This document shows, one piece after another, positions 1-12,340 of a stretch of DNA of 64,000 bases. A program made the position numbers and the translations under genes. The notes under the pieces are model-generated. The model saw only the letters and a list, made by a program, of their open reading frames with translations. It was not told where the DNA came from and did not search any database. Position 1 is the first letter of the stretch, and the number at the start of each line of letters is the position of its first letter. The DNA is from Pteria penguin (lineage: Eukaryota > Mollusca > Bivalvia > Pterioida > Pteriidae): the NCBI GenBank assembly GCA_035048485.1, contig CM068587.1, positions 41,415,842 to 41,479,841 of the forward strand, in the 5' to 3' direction.

Positions 1-146
1 GAATCATAATTTCTAGAACTCATAGGAGATGCTGTATGTGGCCTATCAGAATAATTGGCAGCCACTTTATTTTTATAATATTCCACAGCTTTTTCTGATC
101 GTTTTCGAACTGCTTCAATAGGGACATTTTCTGAATGAGCCATCAT
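1..146 (-). CDS. 5' coding exon of an unrecognised gene (partial, runs off the window)
   Basis: Reading leftward from a double Met codon at 146-141, the frame stays open to base 1 (48 codons). The peptide begins MMAHSENVPIEAVRKRSEKA and continues with a basic, helix-prone stretch (EYYKNK) and a Ser/Pro/Arg-rich part. It has no signal peptide or membrane segment. The codon use and the charged composition look coding, and the two tandem ATGs sit just after a purine-poor AT-rich leader. No donor is seen before the window ends, so the exon continues outside. I do not recognise the family; cytosolic coiled-coil or centrosomal-type proteins often begin this way, but that is only a guess. Confidence 0.55.
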   Translation of the reverse strand, partial: MMAHSENVPIEAVRKRSEKAVEYYKNKVAANYSDRPHTASPMSSRNYD

Positions 147-3100
147 GATGATAAAATAAACCAATTATCACATATCTCACATAATCAAATTCCACACAAG
201 CAACACTGCTTATTCATAATCTTCCAAAATATGTATCACAGTAAACAATCACTTATATAGAGAACATGTAATATCCCATAGCTGGTGAAAACCATATCCT
301 TGTTCATATGTACTTATAAAAACCTGCATTAAAACTACTATCTTCCTAGTACATTATGCCCTGACACTCTTTATTTTATATTGCTAGACTTTATCCCATT
401 TTGTTTGTAAGGTGTGGTGAATCACAGGACTATATCTCCTAGCATTACTATCACCACAATTTATACAGCTGTGTTGGGAGAGAGATAAGTCAAACTAGTC
501 TCTGATCTCAGCTTCCCCCATTCTCTGCTTCATGTACCAGTCTGCCTTCATCTCTCTACTGTGTTCAACAAATCATCCTCTCTTATCTTCATTGCTTATA
601 CACCTCCTGCAATAGAAAACATAACACAGATAAGAAATACTTTATCACATTTATAAAGATTCTAAAAATCTCTGCTTCAACCATCAGATATTATGAATAC
701 CCGTGTGAACACAAATCAAAAGTTCTATCAAGAAATTACTCAAGGGTGGCATACCTCTGTAAGTACCTCACACTTCATTCAATATAAAATAAATATCATG
801 ATCATAAACGGTTACTGCCGACAGTATTACCCATTTGATGAAAACTTAAGCACAGTTTCTGTTACATGTATATCCACCATTCACGCCGTGGATGAGTGCT
901 TTTCACAAACTATTTCCGATGTTTACCGAATTTAATTAGGTACTCTGTTTAAATACCATCAAGATATCTCCGACCTTCATGTATGATAAGGAGTAGAAAT
1001 CGTCTACTGTTCTAAGAGAAAAATAAATGCCACACGAACACGTCCCATGTGCTTGCCTTCAGGGTGTCATGGTTCACTGATGTACTTCCTTTGATTCATT
1101 CAGTTTTCCCGACTGATTTATCTCTATAATGCTAATGAGCACTTGAAATGAAGATACTGACATGATACGTCAAATCACAAATCGATTTCCTCGGATTCCA
1201 GTGACTTCTATAAATAAATAGAAATGGAATGCTTATTAACCCTGCCAAGACGGTAAACATACTAAATTCAACTTAACATGGGTGGTAGACAGCCGATCTG
1301 TAACAGAGCAAAGAGTATATATAGCATGTCTGTAAACTGCCGTCAATACACAAGGAAGATCTATAATAGTACCAAAAACAACGATAGGGTCACCTAAACA
1401 TCTAAACTTGGGGATAACAAAGAGGTGTTGTAAATACTAGGGTAGTAAATACGCGACCTCCGGCTGGGGTGTCTCACGCCATCGAGCTTTAATCCACCGA
1501 CCGACAGCCTATTATCTTATCTTTAATTCGGTAATCAAAACACATCACCCTTAATTCACGGATCGATAACCAATAAGGACTAATCCTTCAATGGATATGC
1601 TATTAGATAAGGTATCAATAACATACTCTTGTTCACACCTACTCCCTTCTGTTATCGGTTAGGTGTCAAGAGACGACCTTCTCGTGGTACTGGAACAGAG
1701 ATTTCGTAGTGGCTTTTGTAATATCCCCGAGTACGCTTGGTCGCTTCGCTCTCGGAACAGAGCAGAATTGAATGACACTACACCGCGAGTCATACACTGA
1801 ATATGCACCAACCATAGAAAGCATTGGACCAGAACACGGGAAACAAGCTCACGTAACATCCTCCCTGAACATGGTCACCCGGCTGTCGTTACGTCCTCGG
1901 TGTTCCACATCCTGTTCACTCTACCGTGGGTACTGACCCATAGCAACATAGATCACTTTGTGATCTTATAACAGATGACAAAAAGAGATAAATGATTATC
2001 GCCATTAACTTAATGATTACCTTCCATGGGCATAACCCATTTAAAAATCTCTTAACTTCTTACAAAATTAAAATTACTTACCCACGGTTTCCTACCAGCA
2101 AAGCAGAGCGTTTACGTCAATAAATGATTGTAAACACCTGTTTTCTAACTAGACTATACACTTAATATGCCCACTCATTAACACAGCAAAACTTTTGTGA
2201 ACATCCATAGTACGTCAAACACTGTCCGCTCTGAACGTGTTTGAAAGGCAGTTCTATTTACAGGTAATGATACAATGTTTAATCACATACTGAGTATTAA
2301 ATTTAAACTCCTTTGGAAGAATCAAAGAGATCAGCAATGTATTGAAATCTCATGTGGATTTACACTGACATTATTATCCTTAGGGAAAGGGGACACGAGC
2401 AGATCCTAAACATGTTCGTTCACATGTTAATATTGCACATTACAACACATTATACACGGGCTCCATGGCGGGTATACATACATGGAAACTAATAAATATT
2501 CTCTACTACGGTCATGAAGTAAGATATAGATGTACCTGTGCACGCTACCTGTCTTATCTATAAGAAGAATCTGCATATCTGCACCTATAGACGAGAGATA
2601 CACATTGACGACATTCCTAAGATTTCACCTGGTTGTAGCACAGCTGACAGGCTGTAAACAATATCACACCTGATTCACGTCGGCTGCAAATACTCTAAGG
2701 CACTTCAAACAAAATCATCAATGTCCAATTATAAAAGCAGACAGGAAAAGGAGAATAAAGCTGAATAATTAAAATATATTACCGTCACAAAGCAAAGTGT
2801 TGAAAGAAATTCCACAAAACATTTGATATCACAGATTAAAAAGCTGTGTATATAAAATATTCTCATTGGTCATGTATCATAGGCGCCCGGGTGAAACGAA
2901 ACAAGAAACTTCAAATTTTGTCGTACATGGAGGTCTGGCCCTCTCCGCAATCAGATGATGAATTGTATATCTATTAAGTATAAAATGTAGCAAATGCTGT
3001 CTTATATATGCAGCGGCTGATTAAGCCTCGGACGGAGTGTCTCGTTCTCTGTGAGGCATCCACAGAGATGCTTATACATACAACTCCTACTAACTGTACT

Positions 3101-4948
3101 GGCTTTTCTGCTGCCAACAACTTGAATTTTTAACTACTAGTAATAACCATCGTTCCAGTATGGGTATATAGTGCTTCTTTACTAATTAGATATTTAGTAT
3201 AAGCTGCGGTCTAACAATCCCGATTGATCTAGGAGTCGACTGAGGGATAATAACCCTGACTAAGCTTTGAGTCAAATGTCATGGCTCCCAACAAAGTGCA
3301 TTTCGTCATCGTTCATCTTCACTTTGTCAAGACGGAGTTTTACGGTACATCATCTTTCTGACAGTACACCATTTTCACTAGTCAGAGTTTTAAGGGTAAA
3401 TCATCGTAAGTCAAATTTGTGATGGTGATTTTTAAGAGTGAATGCTCTAAAGGTACGCCAAATTCATACGTTTTTGTTGTTCTGGTTACGACGGTCAACG
3501 AAATTGACCGTCGGCAAATTAAGCACAGGTTCTCAATAATTTCATGGTGCAAATAGGAACTCAAGCTGTTCCTTCATATAGTAACAGTATAATAGTATAT
3601 AAGCAACATTTCTTATAGAATGTAGTATGTATTTTCAAATGTTACTTAAAGGTGGTGGTGTACTAAATAGACGAGACTTCTTGACGACTACGATATAAAC
3701 CGCTTTTTACGATCCCGTGTCCATATTTTATTTCTCGGTACTTAAATTCCTTCTATGAAAAAAAAAAGAAGAATTTGAAATGATAAGGAAGGCATGAAAT
3801 CGCTAGAGAATGTTATCTGTCGGTTTACTTTGGTACAAACGGAGAGAGGTGATGAATTGCCGAGTTGTTGTTCGCTGAATACCGCAGCAATGACGAGCAC
3901 GTACTATATCAGTTAACACCAAGATTTAAATCTATTCGTACTTGCATCACCATTTCCCGTCATACAGTCATTGTCTTTTAGCCCATTGATGGAACTACTC
4001 TCGAAAATTAACGATGAACAATACAAATGTCTCGCTGTAAACGATAATTACGTTTAACGTATATCTAACTTAGGTATGACAAAAGCTCTATTTCTATCTG
4101 GAAAGTTTTATTTCTACCTTCAAGGTAAACGAGCTTATTCATCCATCAAACTAGATCACCATAAATATACATATGCAGTGTGACCCAATTCATACATGTT
4201 TATTAATATGGCTTTCATCAGCCCCTCTACATTCAAGACCTCATTAATATCAAAACCAAATTTTACGCAATATAAACTAGTAAACCACTAATTACTGCCA
4301 AGAGTCTGTCTACCCCTGCATGGCTCCCCTTCCCCCTCTTTTCACAGACATGCACACATACTTAAAAAAAAGGAAAGGTTCAGCCAACAAAAGACTGGTT
4401 GAGTTCACAAAAAGCCACTTAACAGCTCGCATTAGTACATATTCGAGTCGCAATAAATTATCTGCAGAAAGTCTTTTGTGTGCATTTTTCTTTAAGTTCA
4501 GGTGCTGACTAGTCTTTTAATTACATCTTGGTTTATGAATTTAACCTCAAAATCAATATACCTATGTTAGTACACTAAATTGTTCACCTTTCAGCTCACA
4601 ATCTTGCTCCTACTATTGATATTATCATATTTATGATAGAACGTCCAATCCATACAACACATGATTAAAATACAACAAAGAATACCCTATATGTACACAG
4701 ATGGTAGATGTTATGATAATCATTGTCAACTACTGAAGCATGATGCTGTACATAGAAAAGACCAAATAGTGACAAAACAAAATCGTCATAACTTTGCTTC
4801 TAGAAAAAAATATCTTATAAATAAGAATTTTTGGAGAACAGTATCACAGAGTCTGATATCTTTCATTTCAATCAATTTTTCAAGAGATATAATTGCTTTT
4901 ACTTTTCATCTGAGGTTTCTTATCCAATGTATTGGTTAATGGGGAAAA
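147..4948. other. No gene recognised; upstream flank of the partial gene
   Basis: Short spurious reading frames only. The region should hold the promoter and any 5' UTR exons of the gene at 1-146, but I see no clear TATA or CpG-rich core. No satellite or SINE was recognised here. Confidence 0.4.
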
Positions 4949-5086
4949 CAACTGAGAAATCAATGTCCATAAGGTCTGACTTGAGAATATTGAGATATAA
5001 TTGGTGTCGATTATCAATAACAATTGTCACCAATAACATCTCAATATTCTCAAGTCAGACCTCATGGATACTGTTTTCTCAGTTCA
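4949..5086. repeat. Foldback (inverted-repeat) element, ~138 bp
   Basis: Two arms pair around a centre near 5018. A 25-bp core arm at 4973-4997 is a perfect inverted match to 5034-5058, and outer parts (CTGAGAAA... / ...TTTCTCAG) match with a few substitutions. Inside the perfect arm, TTGGTG and CACCAA also pair, so almost the whole element is self-complementary. No coding capacity. Likely a miniature foldback transposon or its remnant. Confidence 0.7.
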
Positions 5087-6373
5087 CAAGTTCTCTGTCT
5101 CAATAGTATACACAGAGCTCTTAAACCATTTTGTTCCATAAAAATCTCAGTGTCATAACTGGTAAGTACACTCAACATATGTACATTTGACAATCATCAA
5201 TGAATACAATCACAATACATGTACATAGATTATTAATGTACAAGTATAAAATACTATTAATTATTAGCACTAAACATTCAAATAGGAAAAACCAGAAACA
5301 GATCCAGAACTACACCAAGATAAGTATATAAACATAACAAATAAAGTTCACTATAAAAGAGAGGAAGATTTTCATCACCTGTGCATAATCAGATGTCCAC
5401 CTTGCAAAGACCAAAATTATAATTTTACTTTGATAAAACTCACATTGATAAAACACTGACAATGATTTGATGGAGTGTAATTTACCATTTGAACACTCAG
5501 ATAAATTAAATTGTCTTCAACTGTTTCAAGGTCCTGTACTACGTTTACTCTAAATAAATAGCTCACTGCCAGAAATAGACCCTAAAACACCACAGTGCAC
5601 ATAATGACATCAGCTCAATCTGCTGATACATGTCATGATATGTTTACTACAGATCTTTTACATCAAACTGGCAAAACATATGCATTTACAAATCAAAAAG
5701 TGTTATCTTCCTTCATGACATTATTACTACTCTAGCCTAAGGGAAATGTGCAAGGAAAGTGTATGACATCATCAATTTGATAAAATGATATCTTGGGTCA
5801 TCTGTTTTAGTATAACCCTATCATTGTAATACTGGCTAGAGAACTTAACAACCAGAGGGATTCATATTAATATAATAATCTTTATTCTGATATATTATAT
5901 ATTATAAAGGAACTTCAAATGCTCAGTTAGTGTGTATACAATGAAACTGATAGGTGGATTTGGCGGATTTGACCACACAGTGTGCCTAACAAGGGTGAAA
6001 TACATGTATTACTTCATGAAATTTCCCAGAGTAAACAAGACCATAAACTTGATAAAGGATCAATCAAACTGATTTTCTGAAGATGTTTAATCAACTTATT
6101 GGCTGCTTGGCATACAATAGTGCAGGATACATTACAACACATCTTCACAATCAGAAAATGGACATTGATCTGGTGATGGAACCAAGAATGATAAGAATCA
6201 ACTCCCTTCACAAATGAAATTCTCCTACACATTTCCTGTCAAACCCAGTAGTTTAACAAAAACGTCAAAATTGACTTATGCAACAAATATATATTTAATT
6301 AATTGATCAGCGGATACTATTCTCTGACATGAAGTTCTAAATAACAAGAGACACTGTCTCAATGTCTACAAGT
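5087..6373. other. No gene or named repeat recognised
   Basis: AT-rich sequence with short frames only; nothing I can support as a feature. Confidence 0.4.
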
Positions 6374-6559
6374 ACAAATTTTCAGTCACTATGCCTTTAT
6401 CAAGTGAAAACCAGAAAATAACAGAATCACTCTGTAAAATGCATGTCTACTGGTTTAATGAGTTAAGCTAAGCTCATTAAATCAACAGACATGGATTTTA
6501 CAAAACAATTTTGATATTTTCAGTTTCCACTGATAAAGGCATAGTGGCTAAACATTTGT
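6374..6559. repeat. Foldback element, ~186 bp
   Basis: Nearly the whole segment is one imperfect palindrome centred near 6466 (GTTAAGCTAAGC). Arms of about 85 bp match: CACTATGCCTTTATCA at 6387-6402 pairs with TGATAAAGGCATAGTG at 6531-6546, and ACAAAT / ATTTGT lie at the outer ends. No coding capacity. Confidence 0.7.
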
Positions 6560-7268
6560 GGTCTAATATTTCTATTTATTTATGCATTAATAATTTAATT
6601 CACTTCTTGCTCAGTCAGTACTTTTGTTTTAAAGGACGGACAAGAAGGGTATGGGGAGTCCTAATCTATCTGTCTTCTTTGCCACAAACTTTTGGCTTTC
6701 ACAGGTAATTCATTGTGGTTAAGTATCACACTGGTCCAAACGAAAGTTTGTGAGTCCAAAAAACAACAAAAATGACAATACTAATCAATTATCCACACAA
6801 ATTAAGTCCTCTATAAAATTCTTTAATATTTTTAAGTTGTTTCTAAAAGGCTGTTTATTATCACATACCGGTACATGTATTCTAACTGATTCTAATTCCT
6901 GAGTTGTTTGCTTTCTTTTGAGACCCCTACACATAAGTTGCGGAACTGACTTTTTGAATGGCAGAAACATTACTGTATCCACAAAATGACACGAAACATA
7001 TTTATCTTTGATTTTCTTATGAATGTGTAATGAGATTTCTTGGTTGAAAATTTCAAATTTGAAAAGCAGTAAACAGGCAGACTATATTATCAGTACAGAT
7101 GACACAGTAGGTAATACAGAAATTACTATGTGACCAAGATTTAATTGCAAGCCTGGTCTTTAAAATTGGATGGTTTACTCACTGTTTAAGATCACATGAT
7201 GGGGTCATTCACGAACATGGGAGGGGGGCTACATGTAGCTTAGAATTAATAACAATAGTAATACATTT
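6560..7268. other. No gene recognised
   Basis: AT-rich; only chance reading frames. Confidence 0.4.
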
Positions 7269-7281
7269 ACAGAAAAGGAAA

Positions 7282-7450
7282 AGCGGCAGGCTTGGTGTAG
7301 TGCTTAAGCGCTTCCCTTGTGGCGCAGGCGATCCAGGTTCCATTCCAAGGTTGCACCTCTATGTTTAAGAGGTTGGTTACCTCCTGCTACCATGTCGCGA
7401 TATAATTGAAAAATTATTGAAAGTGATGTAAAACACCAATTAACCAACCA
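7282..7450 (+). mobile_element. tRNA-derived SINE, family A (complete, with target-site duplication)
   Basis: The head resembles a tRNA with a degenerate A-box (TGGTGTAGTGC) and B-box (GGTTCCATTCC), followed by a body (GTTTAAGAGGTTGGTTACCT) and an AACC-type tetranucleotide tail. A perfect 13-bp direct repeat, ACAGAAAAGGAAA, flanks it at 7269-7281 and 7451-7463, as expected for LINE-driven insertion. Three further copies lie in the window (10811-10925, 16743-16908, 62926-63093). Confidence 0.85.
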
Positions 7451-7463
7451 ACAGAAAAGGAAA

Positions 7464-8446
7464 CTATAATACCACTAACCTCTGACAGATATACTAACAA
7501 ACTTTACCATTTATCTCACCAAGATTCAAGACTCGACAATGATGCTAGAGTGGGGCCCAGTCAGTTACAGAGGCTTCTTCCATTCTAATCCTACCTTGAC
7601 AAGACACGGCTTAAATTAATCAAATAGATCATTTCGCGAAAATAATATTCAAATATACCATATTTATATCTATATGAGTCAAATTAAAACACATTGTAGT
7701 GCATGTGTCATTACTACTACTATACTGGCCGGTACAACTGACAGTTTGCAAACTATACTGCAGTAGTCAGAGTTCACTCGAGCACAACATCAATCCATGT
7801 CCATGACATCATGAACCATATTAGTCATGTCTAGATACTGACTTCTGAAATTTCTAACACCACTAGTGACCAGGATCAAGGACAACGAGTACAAAGAACC
7901 TACCATATCCTACGAAGCGACGGTTAGAACTTGGTCTTGGGTGGTTACAATTCAGTAAGTATCACTTGCTGACTTGGGTCAGTTCGACGGGAGGCTTTCT
8001 TGGCCACGGTGACATTTCTGTGATTCACACTTATTATTCATATGACTCACTAAATTACAATAACGGTATATCTATGGAAAGTCTAGATGTATACTTACAA
8101 TTGCCGTACAATGAAACAGTAAACAGTAACTTGAAAATCGTGCTCATAATCCGTATAAAATTGTAAACACAGAACAAGGTGGTTTCAGTCACGTGATCGT
8201 AACAATTTCAGCCTGCCCTCTGACGGGAAAAATGAAACTTAATGTAAATACCCGGCGGGAAAAATGAATAGTAATGAGCATTGATTATTGTACGGTCGGT
8301 TTAAGTAGCAAATTGGGATCAATAATTACATGAAGTTATCAGATGTTTCTGATTCCTATAAATTGGAATGTTAGTGATTTACAATGTACAATATATATCC
8401 GAAAGACCTAGGTCTACGAGTACACTGCACAGTAGATCTAGGTCTA
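7464..8446. other. No gene recognised
   Basis: No coding signal or repeat family identified. Confidence 0.4.
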
Positions 8447-8886
8447 CTGCGTGCGCCACTCACTCTGGAAACTGGAAAATCTGGATTTTCAGTTATTCAT
8501 CTTCAGAATAATTTCAAAAAGGCAAAATCATTCGATAGACCTTGTTTAGTCGTAACTTTTGGTGTATGTTATATATTTATATAAAGAAGTGTTCATATTT
8601 TAAAGAAAAAAATCAATTTTAGATAGGGCGATTTCCATGTTAAATTTTGACGTGGCCGTCGCCAAGTTTCCCATAGACTCAATGTTAAACATCAGCGACG
8701 TCACGTCAAAATTAACATAGAAAACGCCCTATAAAATACGAATGCTTCTTCGTAGAACATATAACATACACCAAAAGTTACGACTAAACAAGATCTGTCG
8801 ATTGATATTAATTTTGTAAAACTATTTAAAAAATAAATAAGTGAAAATCCAGATTTTTCGGTTTACAAAGTGAGTGACGCGGACAG
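8447..8886 (-). mobile_element. TA-flanked palindromic MITE, copy 1 (440 bp)
   Basis: The element has terminal inverted repeats (right end ACGCGGACAG, left end decayed to CTGCGTGCGCC) and TA dinucleotides at 8445-8446 and 8887-8888. Most of its length forms a foldback, including a central pair of arms with GACGTCACGTCAAAATT. It is the same family as 22374-22835, in the opposite orientation. It encodes no protein and is probably a non-autonomous Tc1/mariner-type element. Confidence 0.8.
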
Positions 8887-8888
8887 TA

Positions 8889-9655
8889 ATGCACCCGTGT
8901 CAGTAGTAACTACTTAGCCGTTAGCGGAAGCCCTTTGAACATTATTATCTGACATTTTATATTTTAGCGTGATCAGGGGCGGATCCTGTACGTCGATTTT
9001 CGAGTTGTGTGTGTGGGGAAGGGGGGTGACTGTTTGAAATTGCAGATTACAGTCGTAAACTGGGAAAAACAACAACGGGATTGATGATGAGCAATGACTG
9101 ATATCAAAGTAATGTATACATGCTGTCCTTTCAAATTTTCAGCTTCACTTGAAAAAAAAATGCAATACGCTACTGAGTGAACATGAAACTATCGTGACAG
9201 TTTTACATGACCAGATCAAAGGACACTGTGGCGACTTCTAAACAAGGAAACAAATGATGTTCACTAAGTTATACATCTCAAATTCATGTTACAACGACCA
9301 AGATATCCATCAAAACAAGATAAAAAGGGATAAAAATCAATAAATAAACAAAATCCCCCAAAATAAATTACGTTTGTTTAAACATTTTCAAACGTTACGT
9401 TGAGATGATTTCACAGACACGATTGAGGTCAGCGGCCAGCAGACTTCACTGAGGTGATGTAATTAAAACCGCCACTGACTTTCCGTAAATATGTTACACC
9501 ACAAAAATAAGATGTCATTGTTACGTTATTCAGATGCCACCTTTGAATATTTAGTCGGATATGAAAGTAAACAAAATTCTGTGAAAATTGCCATTACCGA
9601 TTCGTTCTCATGTACTGACTGCGACACAAATCACTAAATTTGTTTAGAAAGATGT
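8889..9655. other. No gene recognised
   Basis: Nothing supportable seen. Confidence 0.35.
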
Positions 9656-10045
9656 GTAATATTGCGTAGTAACACTAAATTGGCCATATCATGTAGTAGC
9701 ACTACTGGTCATAACATGTATAGTAACACTATTAGCCATGACATGTAGTAACACTATTGGCCATGTCATGTATAGTAACACTATAAGACATGACATGTAG
9801 TGACACTATTGATTGTGACATGCAATAACACTATTGATCATGACCTATAGTAACACTATTGATCATGATACGTAGTAACACTATTGATCATGCCATGTAG
9901 TAACACTACTGGTCATGACATGTATAGTAACACTATTGATCATGACATGTAGTATCACTATTGGTCGTGACATGTTGTAACATTATTGCATGCCGTGAAA
10001 TGTATCAACACAAGTGGTCGTGACATGTAGTAACACTATATTGTG
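9656..10045. repeat. Minisatellite, ~25-bp unit, about 15 diverged copies
   Basis: The recurring unit is approximately TAGTAACACTATTGATCATG followed by ACATG, with 1-4 changes per copy and occasional 2-bp length variants (GTATAGTAAC versus GTAGTAAC). Copies are quite diverged, suggesting an old array. No open frame persists. Confidence 0.85.
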
Positions 10046-10810
10046 GCCGTCTTTTTCAAACTGGAGATGCAACCCTTGGTAGTGACCCTAAGAATGACCT
10101 TAAATACATATTTGTAACAATTTTCTGTCTTTATTCGTGCTGCGTAAATGCGGTCTTCTATATCTGTATAAAGGAACGCAAGATCCGCCTCTAATGTTAC
10201 TCGATTCATGGGAAATGTGTTACCAAGCTCACTCGAACTGCGGTAAATACGGCTTTATATCTTCTACATACATATCTATATACTCTCCTTCGATGACTGA
10301 TTTGCATTCAGTAGTGTAATCTCTTGGTGCTTTTTACATTTTGGTCATATATTAATCTCCAGTGTTTTGTCTGTTAGAGTAAGAATAGCATTGAAACAAT
10401 GATCAAGAGATGTTACTCATTCATTTGTCATTTATATTTGTACTTCATAAACTATGGCATTTTAAATTGTGTCCAGTAGCACATATGATTGATTATATAA
10501 ACCAGTATGTATAGCAGGGATAAAGCGCATTTACCATACCGTTTTATTTCAAACGGAACTGGACTTTTTACTTAAGTACTGATTTAAATTTGATGCTGTC
10601 AGCTTGTAAGTTTATCATGTTTTGGTGTCAATGTATGTATGTATATGTATACACAGTCATATGTGTTGTGTGTTATGCATCAAAGCACCCCAGTTTGGAA
10701 ATATATAAATAATCTTGTATTCAAGCAAGCTTTGCTTCTGTGGTTGTACCCTACACATGCTTGCTATATTCTCGTTGTTCCACATAGCTTTCTTCTTCTT
10801 CATCGTCGAT
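10046..10810. other. No gene recognised
   Basis: Chance frames only. Confidence 0.35.
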
Positions 10811-10925
10811 TCCCGGGCTGCTCCACTATGTTTAAGAGGTTGGTTACCTCCTGCTTTCATGTCACGATATATCTGAAAACTTGTTGAAAACGACGTAAAA
10901 CATCAATCAACCAACCAACCAATCT
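10811..10925 (+). mobile_element. SINE family A, 5'-truncated 3' part
   Basis: It starts with the start of the shared body (CCCGGGCTGCTCCACTATGT, then GTTTAAGAGGTTGGTTACCT) and continues to GACGTAAAACATCAATCAAC and an AACC tail. The tRNA-like head is missing. It abuts the 3' end of the decayed LINE on the opposite strand. Confidence 0.75.
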
Positions 10926-12340
10926 TCTTGTTCCAATACGAAGTGTACTCATAAGATGAGCGATATACTTCATGTGGCAGTCCAGATAAATATGATACAG
11001 TTAAAACGTTAAAATCCTTGATCCTCACCCTATGCTGAAGTGGCCAGGTGGTATGTTTCCCATAGCAGTCCGGTAGTCCTCCAAGGAACATGCTGATGTC
11101 ATTGTTGATGGAAGTCGGTTCCAACCCCTGATGGTACGTGGGACGGAGAACCGGTATACATCCTTTCTTGTTGTTGGGGTGCGAAAGGTATGTTGTCCCC
11201 TTACCCTGGTGTCTGTCTGGATTAGGTATTATTCTGCTGGAATGGCCACCAGATTGTGCTGGATTTTGAATAGCTGAAGAATGCGGATCTTTACTCTTCT
11301 GATCTGAAGCGGTTCCCATCCCAGGGAATTAACCATGTTGGCGACGCTGCCTACTTTCCTATCCCAGTAGTTCCTCGTAGCAAATCGCGCCGCTCTACGC
11401 TGGACTTTCTCTATCTGGTTGATCTGCCCGCTAGTGTGAGGGTCCCATATAGAGGCAGCGTACTCCAGCGTTGGACGTACAACAGCTTCGTAAGCTCTGA
11501 CCCGTGCTGAGGTTCTGCAACCTCTGAGATGTCGCTTTAGGAAGCCTAGAGTCCTATTGGCTTTCGCTGTGATGGCATAATGTGCTGGCTCCACTTCAAG
11601 TTGCTGCTGATTGTAACTCCCAGGTACTTGCTCGAGTCCACTACTTCTAAATTATGGTTGTGTAGTCAGCAGTCTGCGCTGATTGTTTTTCGTTATGATG
11701 AGACCTGTATGACAACGCACTTCCCTGGATGGAAGGACATCTGCCACTCTTCCTCCCATTTCTCAAGTGCTGTAAGGTCTTGCTGTAGACTGTTGCTGTC
11801 CTGCGTACGTATTGTTGATCGGGCGGTACAGTAAACAACCATCTGCGACCAACCTGGTTTCTGATTTGAATAAGATTGGTTTCTGACTTAATGGCTTCTG
11901 GGGATCATTGATGAATGTGAGGAAGAGCAGCGGGCCAAGTACTGTTCTCTGCGGTACTCCCAATAGGACATCTGCATGAGATGAGGCATGGCCGTCTAGG
12001 AGGACTTGTTGTTGTCCGTTTCTCAGAAAGTCCTTAATCCATAGCAGAGTGTTGTCTCGTACACCGTAGTACTGCAGCTTATGTAGCAATCTCTGATGTG
12101 GCACTTTGTCAAATGCTTTCGAGAAGTCTAGCAGAACAATGTCGACTTGGCCTCCCTGGTCTAAAGTGCGGGCAATACTGTCTATGGTGATGGCTAGCTG
12201 AGTTTCACAGGAACGCTTGGATCTGAAGCCGTGTTGACTGTTAGTGGGAATAGAGTGCTGGTCAAAGTGGTCCATTACCTGGCTGAGAATGATGTGTTCC
12301 AGTAATTTACAGGAGATGGAGGTCTTTATCACAAATGTAA
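10926..12340 (-). pseudogene. Decayed non-LTR retrotransposon (LINE) reverse transcriptase, 3' part of ORF2
   Basis: Read on the minus strand, the fragment carries reverse-transcriptase blocks in order: FRSKRSCETQL, then DFSKAFDKVPH (first catalytic Asp), then GVPQRTVLGPLLFL, then a damaged YADD-type block reading LVADGCLLYRP. Downstream, in other frames, comes the typical tail of jockey/CR1-like ORF2 proteins (LKRHLRGC, YEAVVRPTLEYAASIWDPH, IEKVQRRAARF). The frame shifts at least twice (near 11830 and 11590), the endonuclease is absent, and the second Asp of the Asp-Asp pair has become Gly. It is therefore a dead 5'-truncated copy. Its family is jockey- or CR1-like; I cannot assign a clade more precisely. 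Confidence 0.85.
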
